From an uncultured Acetatifactor sp. (lineage in GTDB: Bacteria; Bacillota; Clostridia; Lachnospirales; Lachnospiraceae), in assembly GCA_949840885.1 (NCBI GenBank), contig CATKYJ010000016.1, forward strand, positions 29,575 to 93,574: a DNA stretch of 64,000 bases, given 5' to 3'. Shown here piece after piece: positions 42,196 through 50,354 of the stretch. The stretch's first letter is position 1. Every line of letters begins with the position of its first letter. Position numbers and translations under genes: made by a program. The notes under the pieces are model-generated. The model did no database searches. It was not told where the DNA came from and saw nothing but the letters and a program-made list of their open reading frames with translations.

Positions 42196-42882
42196 ATGGA
42201 AAATGAGAGAATAGAGGCAATCGTCCGCCAGGTCATAGAGAAGATGACAGGGGGACGGCAGCAGGAAAGCGCTGTGCATGAGGCCATCTACTCTGCAGGT
42301 GCCAAAGCAGCAGCCGATACCGCATGCGTTTTCGGCACAGCGATAAAAACCGCTGACAGAGGAGCATCCTGCGGGGAGAGGGAGAATGCCCGGCCTGACA
42401 GCAGCTTTGGCAGAGGGGGCACAATGCCTCTGTCGGGAAAGCTGGTATCCGCAAGCGGCGGTAATACCCAGGTCACAATGCCTCTTGCCCTGGCCGTAAA
42501 GCTTATCGAAAAGATTGAGGCGAAAGCGGCAGAGTGGGACATGCGCGTAGTCACAGCCGTCTCCGATGCCTCCGGCAGGCCAGTGGCCATCCACTGCATG
42601 GACGGTGCCTACATAGGAAGTTTTGACGTGGCATTGAACAAGACCTACACATCCATAGCGTTCCAGATGTCTACTGCCGAGCTTGGGAGATTAAGCGGGC
42701 CCGGAGAGAGCCTGTACGGAATACAATTTACAAATAACGGGAAAATCGTCATATTCGGAGGCGGCGAGTTGCTGCTTCGGGACGGAATCATCGTGGGCGC
42801 TCTCGGCGTCAGTGGCGGAAGCGCCGAACAGGATACCGCGCTGGCGGCATACGGAAAAAAAGTTTTTACGGAACCGGAATAA
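42196..42882 (+). CDS. HbpS/GlcG (PduO C-terminal-like) protein with N-terminal targeting peptide
   Basis: About 228 aa from ATG 42196 (MENERIEAIVRQVIEKMTGG). The first 18 residues form an amphipathic helix matching other targeting peptides in this operon, followed by a ~60-residue flexible linker. From about residue 85: SGKLVSASGGNTQVTMPLAL, VTAVSDASGRPVAIHCMDGA, FQMSTAELGRLSGPGESLYG and IVGALGVSGGSAEQD are HbpS/GlcG landmarks (DUF336), a heme- or cofactor-binding fold also found as the C-terminal domain of PduO. A luminal cofactor-handling role is plausible, but unproven. Confidence 0.85.
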   Translation: MENERIEAIVRQVIEKMTGGRQQESAVHEAIYSAGAKAAADTACVFGTAIKTADRGASCGERENARPDSSFGRGGTMPLSGKLVSASGGNTQVTMPLALAVKLIEKIEAKAAEWDMRVVTAVSDASGRPVAIHCMDGAYIGSFDVALNKTYTSIAFQMSTAELGRLSGPGESLYGIQFTNNGKIVIFGGGELLLRDGIIVGALGVSGGSAEQDTALAAYGKKVFTEPE

Positions 42883-43005
42883 AAAACAGCATCTGCCAAC
42901 CCAGAGCCCAGAGGATTTACGGACGCATGCACTAGGCGGCCGGAAATTCTCTGCCATGACCAGGCGCTGGGGTGGCAGATGCGGAACTGGAATGGAGGTA
43001 ACAAA

Positions 43006-44394
43006 GTGCTTGTAACGGAAAGCCTGGTACAGGATATCGTACAGGAAGTGGTGGCGAAGATGCAGATCGCGGAATCCCCAAGCGGAAAGCACGGCATCTT
43101 CACGGATATGAACGATGCCATCGCGGCTGCCAAAGCCTCGCAAAAGATCATTCGGAAGATGTCCTTAGACCAGAGAGAACAGATCATCGGCAATATCCGC
43201 AGAAAAACCCATGAGAATGCGGAAGTCATTGCCAGGATGGGCGTAAACGAGACCGGAATGGGCAATGTGGGACATAAGATATTGAAACACAAGCTGGTGG
43301 CGGATAAAACCCCCGGCACGGAAGATTTGAAGACAACTGCTTGGTCCGGAGACAGGGGACTGACCCTGATCGAGATGGGTCCTTTCGGTGTCATCGGAGC
43401 CATCACTCCCTGCACCAACCCCAGCGAGACTGTCATCTGCAATTCCATCGGCATGCTGGCTGCCGGGAACACGGTGGTATTCAATCCCCATCCCCAGGCG
43501 GTGAAGACCACGATCTTTGCCATCAACATGATCAACGAGGCTTCCATGGAGGCAGGCGGTCCGGACAATGTGGCCTGCACCGTGGAGAAGCCTACGCTGG
43601 AGACCAGCGGCATCATGATGAAGCACAAGGATATCCCCCTGCTGGTGGCCACCGGCGGACCGGGCGTAGTGACGGCGGTGCTGTCTTCCGGAAAGCGAGG
43701 CATCGGCGCAGGCGCCGGCAATCCTCCCGCGGTGGTGGACGAGACCGCGGATATCCGGAAAGCGGCGGAGGATATCGTAAACGGCTGTACCTTTGATAAT
43801 AACCTCCCCTGCATCGCAGAGAAAGAAATCGTAGCGGTGGAGTCTATTGCGGACGAACTGATGCACTATATGATTTCCGAGCAGGGTTGCTATCTGATTT
43901 CCAAAGAGGAGCAGGACAGGCTGACCGCCACGGTGCTCACCCCCAAGGGGCTGAACAGGAAATGCGTGGGCCGGGACGCCAAGACCTTGCTTGGCATGAT
44001 CGGTGTGACGGTTCCGGACAATATCCGCTGCATCGTCTTCGAGGGACCCAAGGAGCATCCCTTGATTTCCGAGGAGCTGATGATGCCTATCTTAGGGATG
44101 GTCAGGGCAAAGGACATTGACGATGCCATAGAGCAGGCCGTGTGGCTGGAGCATGGCAATCGCCATTCCGCCCATATCCACTCCAAGAACATCGACAACA
44201 TAACAAAGTATGCCAGGGAGATCGATACAGCCATCCTGGTGAAGAATGCGCCCTCCTACGCGGCGCTGGGCTTCGGCGGGGAGGGGTACTGTACCTTTAC
44301 CATCGCCAGCCGCACCGGAGAGGGCCTGACCAGCACCAAGAGCTTTACCAAGAGCAGGCGCTGCGTCATGTCCGACAGCCTCTGCATACGCTAA
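43006..44394 (+). CDS. pduP: CoA-acylating propionaldehyde dehydrogenase (PduP type)
   Basis: About 462 aa from GTG 43006 with GGAGG 7 bp upstream. It converts propionaldehyde, CoA and NAD+ to propionyl-CoA and NADH. The N-terminal helix ESLVQDIVQEVVAKMQIA is a targeting peptide. The core has GPFGVIGAITPCTNPSETV, ATGGPGVV and the active-site Cys269 in DNNLPCIAEKE; EGYCTFTIASRTGEGLTS near the end is the family's C-terminal signature. NAD+ recycling is expected from the alcohol dehydrogenase encoded next. Confidence 0.93.
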   Translation: MLVTESLVQDIVQEVVAKMQIAESPSGKHGIFTDMNDAIAAAKASQKIIRKMSLDQREQIIGNIRRKTHENAEVIARMGVNETGMGNVGHKILKHKLVADKTPGTEDLKTTAWSGDRGLTLIEMGPFGVIGAITPCTNPSETVICNSIGMLAAGNTVVFNPHPQAVKTTIFAINMINEASMEAGGPDNVACTVEKPTLETSGIMMKHKDIPLLVATGGPGVVTAVLSSGKRGIGAGAGNPPAVVDETADIRKAAEDIVNGCTFDNNLPCIAEKEIVAVESIADELMHYMISEQGCYLISKEEQDRLTATVLTPKGLNRKCVGRDAKTLLGMIGVTVPDNIRCIVFEGPKEHPLISEELMMPILGMVRAKDIDDAIEQAVWLEHGNRHSAHIHSKNIDNITKYAREIDTAILVKNAPSYAALGFGGEGYCTFTIASRTGEGLTSTKSFTKSRRCVMSDSLCIR

Positions 44395-44492
44395 AGCCTG
44401 CATACGCAGGTGAGATTTGCAAAGACGGCAAGCGGACAGAAATTGTTCTGCCCAGGAGGGATTTGCCCAACTGAAACAGAAAGGAGAATAAA

Positions 44493-45704
44493 ATGGCTGA
44501 TACAGCACAGATAGAAGAGATTGTGAAACAAGTGTTGGCCAGCATGTCCGGCAGTGTGACCGGCGCGGCCCCTGCGGCGAGGAGTCAGGCAGGCGAAAGC
44601 TTACCGAAGACAGCCCATGTGGCAATGCTGACAAGTTTGGAGCATTTTGACATAAAAGAGTTTCCCATGCCTCAGGTGGGAGACGACGACATCCTGGTAA
44701 AGGTGGAGGGCTGCGGCGTCTGCGGCACGGACGCCCATGAATTCAAGAGAGACCCTTTCAGCCTTATCCCCGTGGCTCTGGGTCATGAGGGCACCGGCGA
44801 AATCGTGAAGATGGGAAAGAACGTGAAAAAAGACAGCGCCGGCAAGGACCTGAAAATAGGCGACAAGGTGGTCACCTGCATGATCTTCAAGGACAATCCG
44901 GATATCACCATGTTCGACCTGAACAAACAGAACGTGGGCGGCGCTGATGTGTACGGACTTCTGCCTGATGACGACATCCACTTAAACGGATGGTTCTCGG
45001 ATTACATCCTTATCCGGGGCGGCTCCACGGTATTCAATGTAAGTGACCTTGACCTGTACTCCAGAGTGCTCATCGAGCCCTGCGCGGTGCTGGTTCACGC
45101 GGTAGAGCGGGCCAAGAGCACCGGGATACTTCGCTTTAACAGCAGAGTGGTAGTACAGGGCTGCGGCCCCATCGGCCTGATCTGCATCGCCATCCTGCGC
45201 ACCATGGGCATCAACAAGATCGTGGCCGTGGACGGAGAGCAAAAGCGCCTGGACTTCGCCAAGGAACTGGGAGCATCCGATTCCGTGAACTTCAAGGACT
45301 ATAAGGGCATTGAGGCACTGTCCGGGGCGGTTGCGGAGAAATGCGACGGGCATCTGGCGGATTTCGCGTTCCAGTGCACCGGTTCCCCTGCGGGACATTC
45401 CAATATCTATAAGTTCATCCGCAACGGCGGCGGACTTTGCGAGCTGGGATTCTTCATCAACGGCGGGGATGCCACCATCAATCCGCACTTTGATATCTGC
45501 TCCAAGGAGATCACCACCGTGGGAAGCTGGGTATACACCTTAAGGGACTACGCCACTACATTCGATTTCCTGAAGAGCGCAAAGCGGATTGGGCTTCCCA
45601 TTGACAAGCTGATCACCCACACCTATCCGCTGGAGGAGATCAACGAGGCGCTGAAGACCAATCTGGCCATGACCGGACTGAAGATCGCGATCATCAATCA
45701 GTAA
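44493..45704 (+). CDS. Medium-chain alcohol dehydrogenase with N-terminal targeting peptide
   Basis: 403 aa. N-terminal QIEEIVKQVLASMSG is a targeting helix, followed by a linker. Medium-chain zinc dehydrogenase core: GCGVCGTDAHEF (catalytic Cys), ALGHEGTGEI (His/Glu), IEPCAVLVHAVERA, and VVVQGCGPIGLICIAILR (Rossmann GxGPxG). The lobe that normally carries four Cys for structural zinc reads VTCMIFKDNPDITMFDLNKQ, with a single Cys, so that zinc is probably absent. It should reduce propionaldehyde to propanol (PduQ role) and perhaps lactaldehyde to propanediol, regenerating NAD+. Confidence 0.9.
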   Translation: MADTAQIEEIVKQVLASMSGSVTGAAPAARSQAGESLPKTAHVAMLTSLEHFDIKEFPMPQVGDDDILVKVEGCGVCGTDAHEFKRDPFSLIPVALGHEGTGEIVKMGKNVKKDSAGKDLKIGDKVVTCMIFKDNPDITMFDLNKQNVGGADVYGLLPDDDIHLNGWFSDYILIRGGSTVFNVSDLDLYSRVLIEPCAVLVHAVERAKSTGILRFNSRVVVQGCGPIGLICIAILRTMGINKIVAVDGEQKRLDFAKELGASDSVNFKDYKGIEALSGAVAEKCDGHLADFAFQCTGSPAGHSNIYKFIRNGGGLCELGFFINGGDATINPHFDICSKEITTVGSWVYTLRDYATTFDFLKSAKRIGLPIDKLITHTYPLEEINEALKTNLAMTGLKIAIINQ

Positions 45705-45807
45705 TCGGCGCTCTTGGCAGTGGGGCCGGATGGCTGAAAGATAGTGCGGGAAAGCACCATGCATCGTGCGCAGGCCCGAAGCCTGCGCCGGGAAAGCGAG
45801 AGAATAT

Positions 45808-46122
45808 ATGGAAGAAGCGGTAGGACTCCTGGAGGTATACGGACTGACTTGCGCATTCCTTGCCGCCGATGCAGGCTGTAAGGCAGCTGACGTCAGACTG
45901 GAGACCTTTGACAAAAATAAGCCTGCAAACGCGGATTCCCTGCCGGTGCCTTTGCTGGTGACGGTAAAGTTCCGGGGAAGCGTAGCGGCGGTAGAGGCCG
46001 CCATGGAGGCAGGCGAGCAAAAGGCAAAATCCCTCACCGGGGTGGTACAGAAGCACATTATCCCGAGACCCACGGGCGATACGGAGAAAATGCTTAAGCT
46101 CAGTGCGTTCGACAAGAGCTGA
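45808..46122 (+). CDS. BMC-H shell protein, divergent
   Basis: About 104 aa from MEEAVGLLEVYGLTCAFLAA; the track's leader is dropped because the BMC domain begins at this Met and GAAAGCGAGAG lies upstream. Single BMC domain: GLLEVYGLTCAFLAADAGCK, VTVKFRGSVAAVEAAMEAGE and KHIIPRPTGDTEKML. An insert (ETFDKNKPANADSL) lengthens the loop between strands compared with PduA-like proteins, which could alter the pore face. First of four BMC-H genes in a row. Confidence 0.9.
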   Translation: MEEAVGLLEVYGLTCAFLAADAGCKAADVRLETFDKNKPANADSLPVPLLVTVKFRGSVAAVEAAMEAGEQKAKSLTGVVQKHIIPRPTGDTEKMLKLSAFDKS

Positions 46123-46218
46123 GGAACCTTGCCGCAGGGCGGGTCAGACTTTGGCTGGGAGACACGCATAACAATAAAAGTTGCCAACAGTGGCCAAAGC
46201 ACAGGAAACTATGATATA

Positions 46219-46380
46219 ATGGAAAGAGAGCAATCCATGGAAGAAGAGCAATCCATGGAAGAAGAGCAATCCATGGAAGAAGAGCAATCCATGGAAGAAA
46301 AATGTTCCAGGAAAAACGTTCCAATAAAAGATGGATTCCCGGAGAAAAATAGGACCCATGGTCAGAATCCGGGAAAATGA
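46219..46380 (+). CDS. Possible 53-aa repeat peptide (EQSMEE)4
   Basis: ATG 46219 opens a frame through the 18-bp repeats (MEREQSMEEEQSMEEEQ...) and ends at a TGA (46378-46380) that overlaps the ATGAAAGGAG leader of the next shell gene. The only ribosome-site candidate is AGGAAA, 10 bp upstream. TATAAT (46215-46220) overlaps the ATG, so it could instead be a promoter; TGGCCA lies 18 bp before it. Expression is uncertain. Confidence 0.25.
   Translation: MEREQSMEEEQSMEEEQSMEEEQSMEEKCSRKNVPIKDGFPEKNRTHGQNPGK
46228..46299. repeat. 18-bp perfect tandem repeat, four copies
   Basis: GAGCAATCCATGGAAGAA occurs four times head to tail between two BMC-H genes. The period is a multiple of three, so it stays in frame, encoding EQSMEE units if translated. 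Confidence 0.93.
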
Positions 46381-46392
46381 AAGGAGAGCATT

Positions 46393-46668
46393 ATGGCACA
46401 GGAAGCATTGGGAATGGTAGAGACAAGAGGACTGACAGCAGCCATTGAGGCAGCCGATGCAATGACCAAGTCCGCGGAGGTATCCCTGATCGGCACGGAG
46501 AAAATCGGTTCCGGACTGGTGACGGTAATGGTACGCGGCGATGTGGGCGCGGTGAAAGCTTCCGTGGAGAGCGGTTCCGCGGCAGCCAGCAGGCTGGGCG
46601 AGTTGGTGGCGGCCCATGTCATCCCCAGACCCCATAACGATGTGGAGAAGATCCTGCCGAAGATCTAA
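46393..46668 (+). CDS. BMC-H shell protein (PduA/PduJ-like), copy 1
   Basis: 91 aa with AAGGAGAGCATT upstream. [40 protein letters not shown], and [18 protein letters not shown] make a canonical hexamer-forming BMC domain; the pore loop K-I-G-S-G is that of propanediol-permeable PduA. Very similar to the gene at 47461 at both protein and DNA level, so one is a duplicate. Probably a major facet protein. Structured RNA follows its stop. Confidence 0.95.
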   Translation: MAQEALGMVETRGLTAAIEAADAMTKSAEVSLIGTEKIGSGLVTVMVRGDVGAVKASVESGSAAASRLGELVAAHVIPRPHNDVEKILPKI

Positions 46669-46761
46669 GTGTGAGAAGAAGTTCTAGGCGGCCAAAGGAC
46701 GTCCGCCAAGAACTTCTAGGCTCGTGAGCGAACAAGTTCGCTTAACGAGCCAATCTCACAC
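46669..46761 (+). ncRNA. Three-way-junction RNA structure after the first PduA-like gene
   Basis: Outer stem GTGTGAGA (46669-46676) with TCTCACAC (46754-46761) encloses two long hairpins: AGAAGTTCTaGGCGG/CCGCCaAGAACTTCT (46677-46717) and GGCTCGTgAGCGAAC/GTTCGCTtaACGAGCC (46719-46751). The junction has almost no unpaired bases. It starts immediately at the stop of the shell gene. No T run follows, so it is not a simple terminator; mRNA stabilisation, processing or a translated-unit insulator are possible. Confidence 0.7.
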
Positions 46762-46762
46762 A

Positions 46763-46810
46763 GAAGAATGCCCGAAGTGCGGGCATTCTTCAAGCGCGAT
46801 TTTTGCGCTT
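46763..46810 (+). other. Two further stacked hairpins in the shell-gene gap
   Basis: GAAGAATGCCCG/CGGGCATTCTTC (perfect 12-bp stem, 46763-46791) is followed directly by AAGCGC/GCGCTT (46792-46810) with a GATTTTT loop. A fifth short palindrome, GCCGCC-GTA-GGCGGC, is at 46839-46853. Transcription must pass all of these to reach the next shell gene at 46904. Confidence 0.7.
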
Positions 46811-46903
46811 TGACCAGAAATTGTTTCCTGGTGTATGTGCCGCCGTAGGCGGCAGGATGGGAAGCGAGAGGAAAGAATTGACAAACAGCAAAGGAGCCGG
46901 CAA

Positions 46904-47299
46904 ATGAGCGGTACATCATTGGGCTTTATCGAGATTTCAGGCGTGGTCGCCGCTGTGGATGCCCTGGATATCATGTGTAAGACATCAGGTGTGGAACTGG
47001 CCACATGGGAGAGGAAACTGGGCGGCCGCCTGGTCACCATCGTAGTAAGGGGTGATGTGGCGTCCGTGACGGAAGCGGTGGAAACCGCAAAGGCAAAGGC
47101 CATTAAGAAGCCTGTAGCCAGCGGCGTCATTGCCAACCCCCATGAAGAAATCATCAGACTCGTGAACCTGAGCGCAAGCCGTTTCATGGCCAAGGACAGC
47201 GGACAGTCCTCTGAAAAAGGGGATTCCCCGGAAGCGGAGTATTCCCCGGAAGAGGCGGGGGCCGGCAGGCTTGACGCCAGAACCGTCCAGGAAATCTAG
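46904..47299 (+). CDS. BMC-H shell protein with acidic C-terminal tail
   Basis: About 131 aa from ATG 46904 with AAAGGAG 7 bp upstream. BMC domain to about residue 88 (SLGFIEISGVVAAVDALDIM, GRLVTIVVRGDVASVTEAVE, ASGVIANPHEEIIRLV), then a ~40-residue acidic, Pro/Ser-rich tail (SGQSSEKGDSPEAEYSPEE). PduK-like proteins also have a C-terminal extension, but the Fe-S cysteines of PduK are missing. The tail probably faces one side of the shell and could bind cargo. Confidence 0.9.
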   Translation: MSGTSLGFIEISGVVAAVDALDIMCKTSGVELATWERKLGGRLVTIVVRGDVASVTEAVETAKAKAIKKPVASGVIANPHEEIIRLVNLSASRFMAKDSGQSSEKGDSPEAEYSPEEAGAGRLDARTVQEI

Positions 47300-47460
47300 T
47301 GGGCTGGCGAAATGTGAAATGGTCGGTACACCAGGGCGGGATGCAGGAAATACCACATCCTGTCAGGAGAATCAATAGCAGTATTTGGGAAAACAGAAAT
47401 AGCGGAGAATATTGTGCAGGCAGGGAAAGCCGCACTGCAAAATGAATGGAGGAAAAAAGA

Positions 47461-47739
47461 ATGGCACAGGAAGCATTAGGAATGGTGGAGACAAGAGGTC
47501 TGGTAGCTGCAATCGAGGCGGCTGACGCAATGTGCAAGGCTGCAAACGTAAGCCTGGTGGGCACGGAGAAGATCGGTTCCGGACTGGTGACGGTGATGGT
47601 GCGCGGAGACGTAGGAGCCGTGAAGTCTTCCGTGGAGGCCGGCGCATCCAGCGCGTCCAAGCTTGGCGAGCTGGTGGCTACCCATGTGATTCCCAGGCCC
47701 CACACGGATGTTGAGATGATTCTTCCCAAGGCGAAATAG
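47461..47739 (+). CDS. BMC-H shell protein (PduA/PduJ-like), copy 2
   Basis: 92 aa; ATG 47461 with GGAGG 8 bp upstream (the track's earlier ATG contains that site). [20 protein letters not shown] and [20 protein letters not shown] are nearly the same as copy 1 at 46393; differences cluster in surface helices (AMCKAANVS versus AMTKSAEVS). Canonical hexameric facet protein. The 161-bp gap before it holds no strong structure, unlike the gap after copy 1. Confidence 0.95.
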   Translation: MAQEALGMVETRGLVAAIEAADAMCKAANVSLVGTEKIGSGLVTVMVRGDVGAVKSSVEAGASSASKLGELVATHVIPRPHTDVEMILPKAK

Positions 47740-47839
47740 GAATGCCCATGGAGGCTGCGGCATATGCCGGCGGCTTCGGGGTGACCTGCGTTTCAGCGGG
47801 AGAGGCTTACAGCGTTTCCCGTAGACATTGGAGGAGAAC

Positions 47840-48484
47840 ATGGAACAACAGACTGTCGAAATGATCACCCAGATGGTGCTCCAGACCATAAACCGTATGG
47901 AGGAAAAAAGCAATGGCTACCAGGTGCCTGTGGGCGTGTCTGCAAGGCATATCCACCTGACGCAGGAGCATGTGGAGACCCTGTTCGGCCAGGGCTACCG
48001 TCTGACCAAGAAGAAAGACCTGATGGGCGGCCAGTACGCCTGCAACGAGACCGTGACCGTGGTGGGATTAAAACTGCGTGCCATTGAGAACGTACGGGTC
48101 TTAGGACCAGTCAGGAAAGCTTCCCAATTGGAGATATCCGCAACGGACGCCATGAAGCTGGGCGTGGCTGCGCCCATCCGGGAATCCGGTAATGTGGCGG
48201 GCAGCGCTCCCATAGCCGTGGTGGGCCCCAAGGGCGTCATCTATCTGGAGGAGGGCTGCATCATCGCTATGAGGCATATCCATATGTCGCCGGCCGATGC
48301 CATGGCGGCGGGAGTGGCGGATGGCGACATTGTATCCGTGAAAGCAGACAATGAGCGCGGAACCGTATTTAATCAGGTGAAAATCCGTGTAAACGACAGC
48401 TTTACGCTGGAGATGCACATCGACACGGACGAAGCCAATGCCAGCAAGATCAAGACTGGAGACAAGGTAACCATCATAAAGTGA
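47840..48484 (+). CDS. pduL: PduL phosphate propanoyltransferase with targeting peptide
   Basis: About 214 aa from ATG 47840 (GGAGGAG just upstream). Converts propionyl-CoA and phosphate to propionyl phosphate, recycling CoA inside the shell. N-terminal QTVEMITQMVLQTINRMEE is an amphipathic targeting helix. Two PduL domains follow: VPVGVSARHIHLTQEHVETL and, in the second, IIAMRHIHMSPADAMAAGV, each with the zinc-binding His-x-His. The matching kinase for propionyl phosphate is not in the window. Confidence 0.95.
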   Translation: MEQQTVEMITQMVLQTINRMEEKSNGYQVPVGVSARHIHLTQEHVETLFGQGYRLTKKKDLMGGQYACNETVTVVGLKLRAIENVRVLGPVRKASQLEISATDAMKLGVAAPIRESGNVAGSAPIAVVGPKGVIYLEEGCIIAMRHIHMSPADAMAAGVADGDIVSVKADNERGTVFNQVKIRVNDSFTLEMHIDTDEANASKIKTGDKVTIIK

Positions 48485-48592
48485 TGGAAACAGCTGCCTT
48501 AAATTACGAAGCAGCTGTCCTGGGCGGATGGAGGAGCGACAGGGCGCAGCATGCCCTGCCTCCCTTTCGCCCGCCAAAAGGAGATACATACC

Positions 48593-48838
48593 ATGATTGT
48601 AGGCAAAGTGGTAGGGAGCATCGTCTCCACCCGAAAGAGCGAGAACCTGGTAGGGAATAAATTCATGATTATTGAGCCGCTTCAGGAGATGGCCTCCGGG
48701 GCAGCCCGGTTCGTTGCTATAGACAATATCGGTGCCGGCATTGGCGAGACTGTGCTGGTGGCCACCGGAAGCGCAGCCCGGGTGGGCATGGAGAACGCGC
48801 CGGTGGACGCGGCCATTGTGGGAATCGTGGACGAATAG
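48593..48838 (+). CDS. BMC vertex protein (EutN/CcmL/PduN family)
   Basis: 81 aa from ATG 48593 with AAGGAGA upstream. MIVGKVVGSIVSTRKSENL, KFMIIEPLQEM, FVAIDNIGAGIGETVLVATG and PVDAAIVGIVDE are the standard blocks. Pentamers of this family cap the twelve vertices of the polyhedral shell. Only one copy is present in the window. Confidence 0.95.
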   Translation: MIVGKVVGSIVSTRKSENLVGNKFMIIEPLQEMASGAARFVAIDNIGAGIGETVLVATGSAARVGMENAPVDAAIVGIVDE

Positions 48839-48846
48839 GGACGGTA

Positions 48847-50247
48847 ATGTCCATAGAAGAGAGGCGTTTCATGGAAATGCAGGCTTTGAGACAGATTTTG
48901 CAGGTAAACGGCGTTGTGGGCGCAGGAGGCGCCGGCTTTCCCACCTACGCAAAGCTGGATGAGAGGGCGGAGATCATCCTTTTGAACTGCGCCGAATGCG
49001 AGCCGCTCTTAAAGCTTCACAGACAGCTTTTGGAGCAGCGGGCGGAAGAAATCCTGGAGACCTTTGACGGCATAGCCCGGACTGTTGGGGCGAAAGAGGC
49101 CGTCATTGGCATAAAAAGAGAATACAAGGCTGCCGTTAAGGCGGCTGGGCGATATATAGACGCATATCCGAACATGCGGATACAGCTTTTGGACAGCGCA
49201 TACCCCATGGGGGACGAGGTGGTGCTCATCTACGAGGCCACCGGCAGAGTCATCCGGCCCGGCGGGCTTCCCATAGAGGAGGGGGTGGCTGTCTTTAATG
49301 TGGAGACGGTATACAATGTATACCGGGCCCTGAAGCAAAGCACCCCGGTCATTGACAAGCTGGTGAGCGTGGTGGGCGAGGTGGAGCATCCTGTCACGGT
49401 GCGAGTGCCCATCGGCGCATCTATCGGAGACGTGGTAAGCTATGCCGGGGAAATCAAGGTGAAAGATCCCGCCTATCTGGTGGGCGGCCCCATGATGGGA
49501 AATCTGGCCACAGAGGACGACGTGGTGACTAAGACCACCAATGCCGTCATCGTGCTGGACAAAAGCCACAATCTGATACGGCGCAAAGACAGAAACGCGG
49601 CCATTGACTTAAAGAGGGCGGCCTCCTCCTGCTGTCAGTGCGAGACCTGCACCAGCCTGTGCCCGCGCCATGCCCTGGGGCACCCAATCGAGCCTCATAA
49701 ATTCATGCGCAGCGCGGCCAACAAGGACTTTCAGGACACCAACGTGTTCTTAAATACATTTTTCTGCAGTTCCTGCGGGCTTTGCGAGAATTTCTCCTGT
49801 CCCCAGGGGCTCTCGCCCAGGAGCCTGATTGCTGACTACAAGCTGGGATTGCGAAAGGCCGGGGTGAAAGCCCCCGCGGGCGTGGAGCCCGTTCCCGTGA
49901 GCAAGAGCAGGGAATACCGCAAGGTTCCGGAGGAACGGCTGGAGGCAAGGCTGGGCCTGTCCAAATACAATGTGGACGCCCCTCTGCAGCGGGACGATTA
50001 CTGGAAAGAAAAGCAGGAAATCCACAGAGTAAAGATCCTCTTAAGTCAGCATATCGGGGCTCCTGCCGTACCCGCGGTGGAAAAGGGGACGATTGTGACT
50101 TGCGGCCAGTGCATCGCGAAGCCGGCGGAGGGACTCAGCGTAGGGATCCATGCCTCTCTGGACGGCGTGGTGCGGGAAGTGACGGACAGATATATCGTTA
50201 TCGCCAAGAGCAGCGGCAAAGGAGATTCCTGGGAAGAAAGCAGATAG
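48847..50247 (+). CDS. pduS: PduS/RnfC-like flavo-iron-sulfur electron-transfer protein
   Basis: 466 aa. GVVGAGGAGFPTYAKLDE and ILLNCAECEPLLKLHRQLL form the NADH/FMN-binding RnfC-type N-terminus, followed by an SLBB-like region and two 4Fe-4S motifs: CCQCETCTSLCP and CSSCGLCENFSCP. In coenzyme-B12 systems PduS helps reduce cobalamin; here no B12 enzyme exists, so it more likely passes electrons to or from NAD(H) across the shell, with PduT as the Fe-S conduit. It begins 8 bp after the vertex-protein gene. Confidence 0.93.
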   Translation: MSIEERRFMEMQALRQILQVNGVVGAGGAGFPTYAKLDERAEIILLNCAECEPLLKLHRQLLEQRAEEILETFDGIARTVGAKEAVIGIKREYKAAVKAAGRYIDAYPNMRIQLLDSAYPMGDEVVLIYEATGRVIRPGGLPIEEGVAVFNVETVYNVYRALKQSTPVIDKLVSVVGEVEHPVTVRVPIGASIGDVVSYAGEIKVKDPAYLVGGPMMGNLATEDDVVTKTTNAVIVLDKSHNLIRRKDRNAAIDLKRAASSCCQCETCTSLCPRHALGHPIEPHKFMRSAANKDFQDTNVFLNTFFCSSCGLCENFSCPQGLSPRSLIADYKLGLRKAGVKAPAGVEPVPVSKSREYRKVPEERLEARLGLSKYNVDAPLQRDDYWKEKQEIHRVKILLSQHIGAPAVPAVEKGTIVTCGQCIAKPAEGLSVGIHASLDGVVREVTDRYIVIAKSSGKGDSWEESR

Positions 50248-50354
50248 CCGGGAGTTGGCGTCTAATGTGTTCTGCTCCTATTTCTAAATAAGATACATAT
50301 GTCGTCCTACTCCGATTCTGACAAGGGATGACCACAGAAAGGCAGGTAATACCC

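Noticed and set aside
42645-43814. 389-aa minus-strand ORF
   Set aside because: Antisense to the HbpS-like and PduP genes, with Pro/Ser-rich shadow composition.
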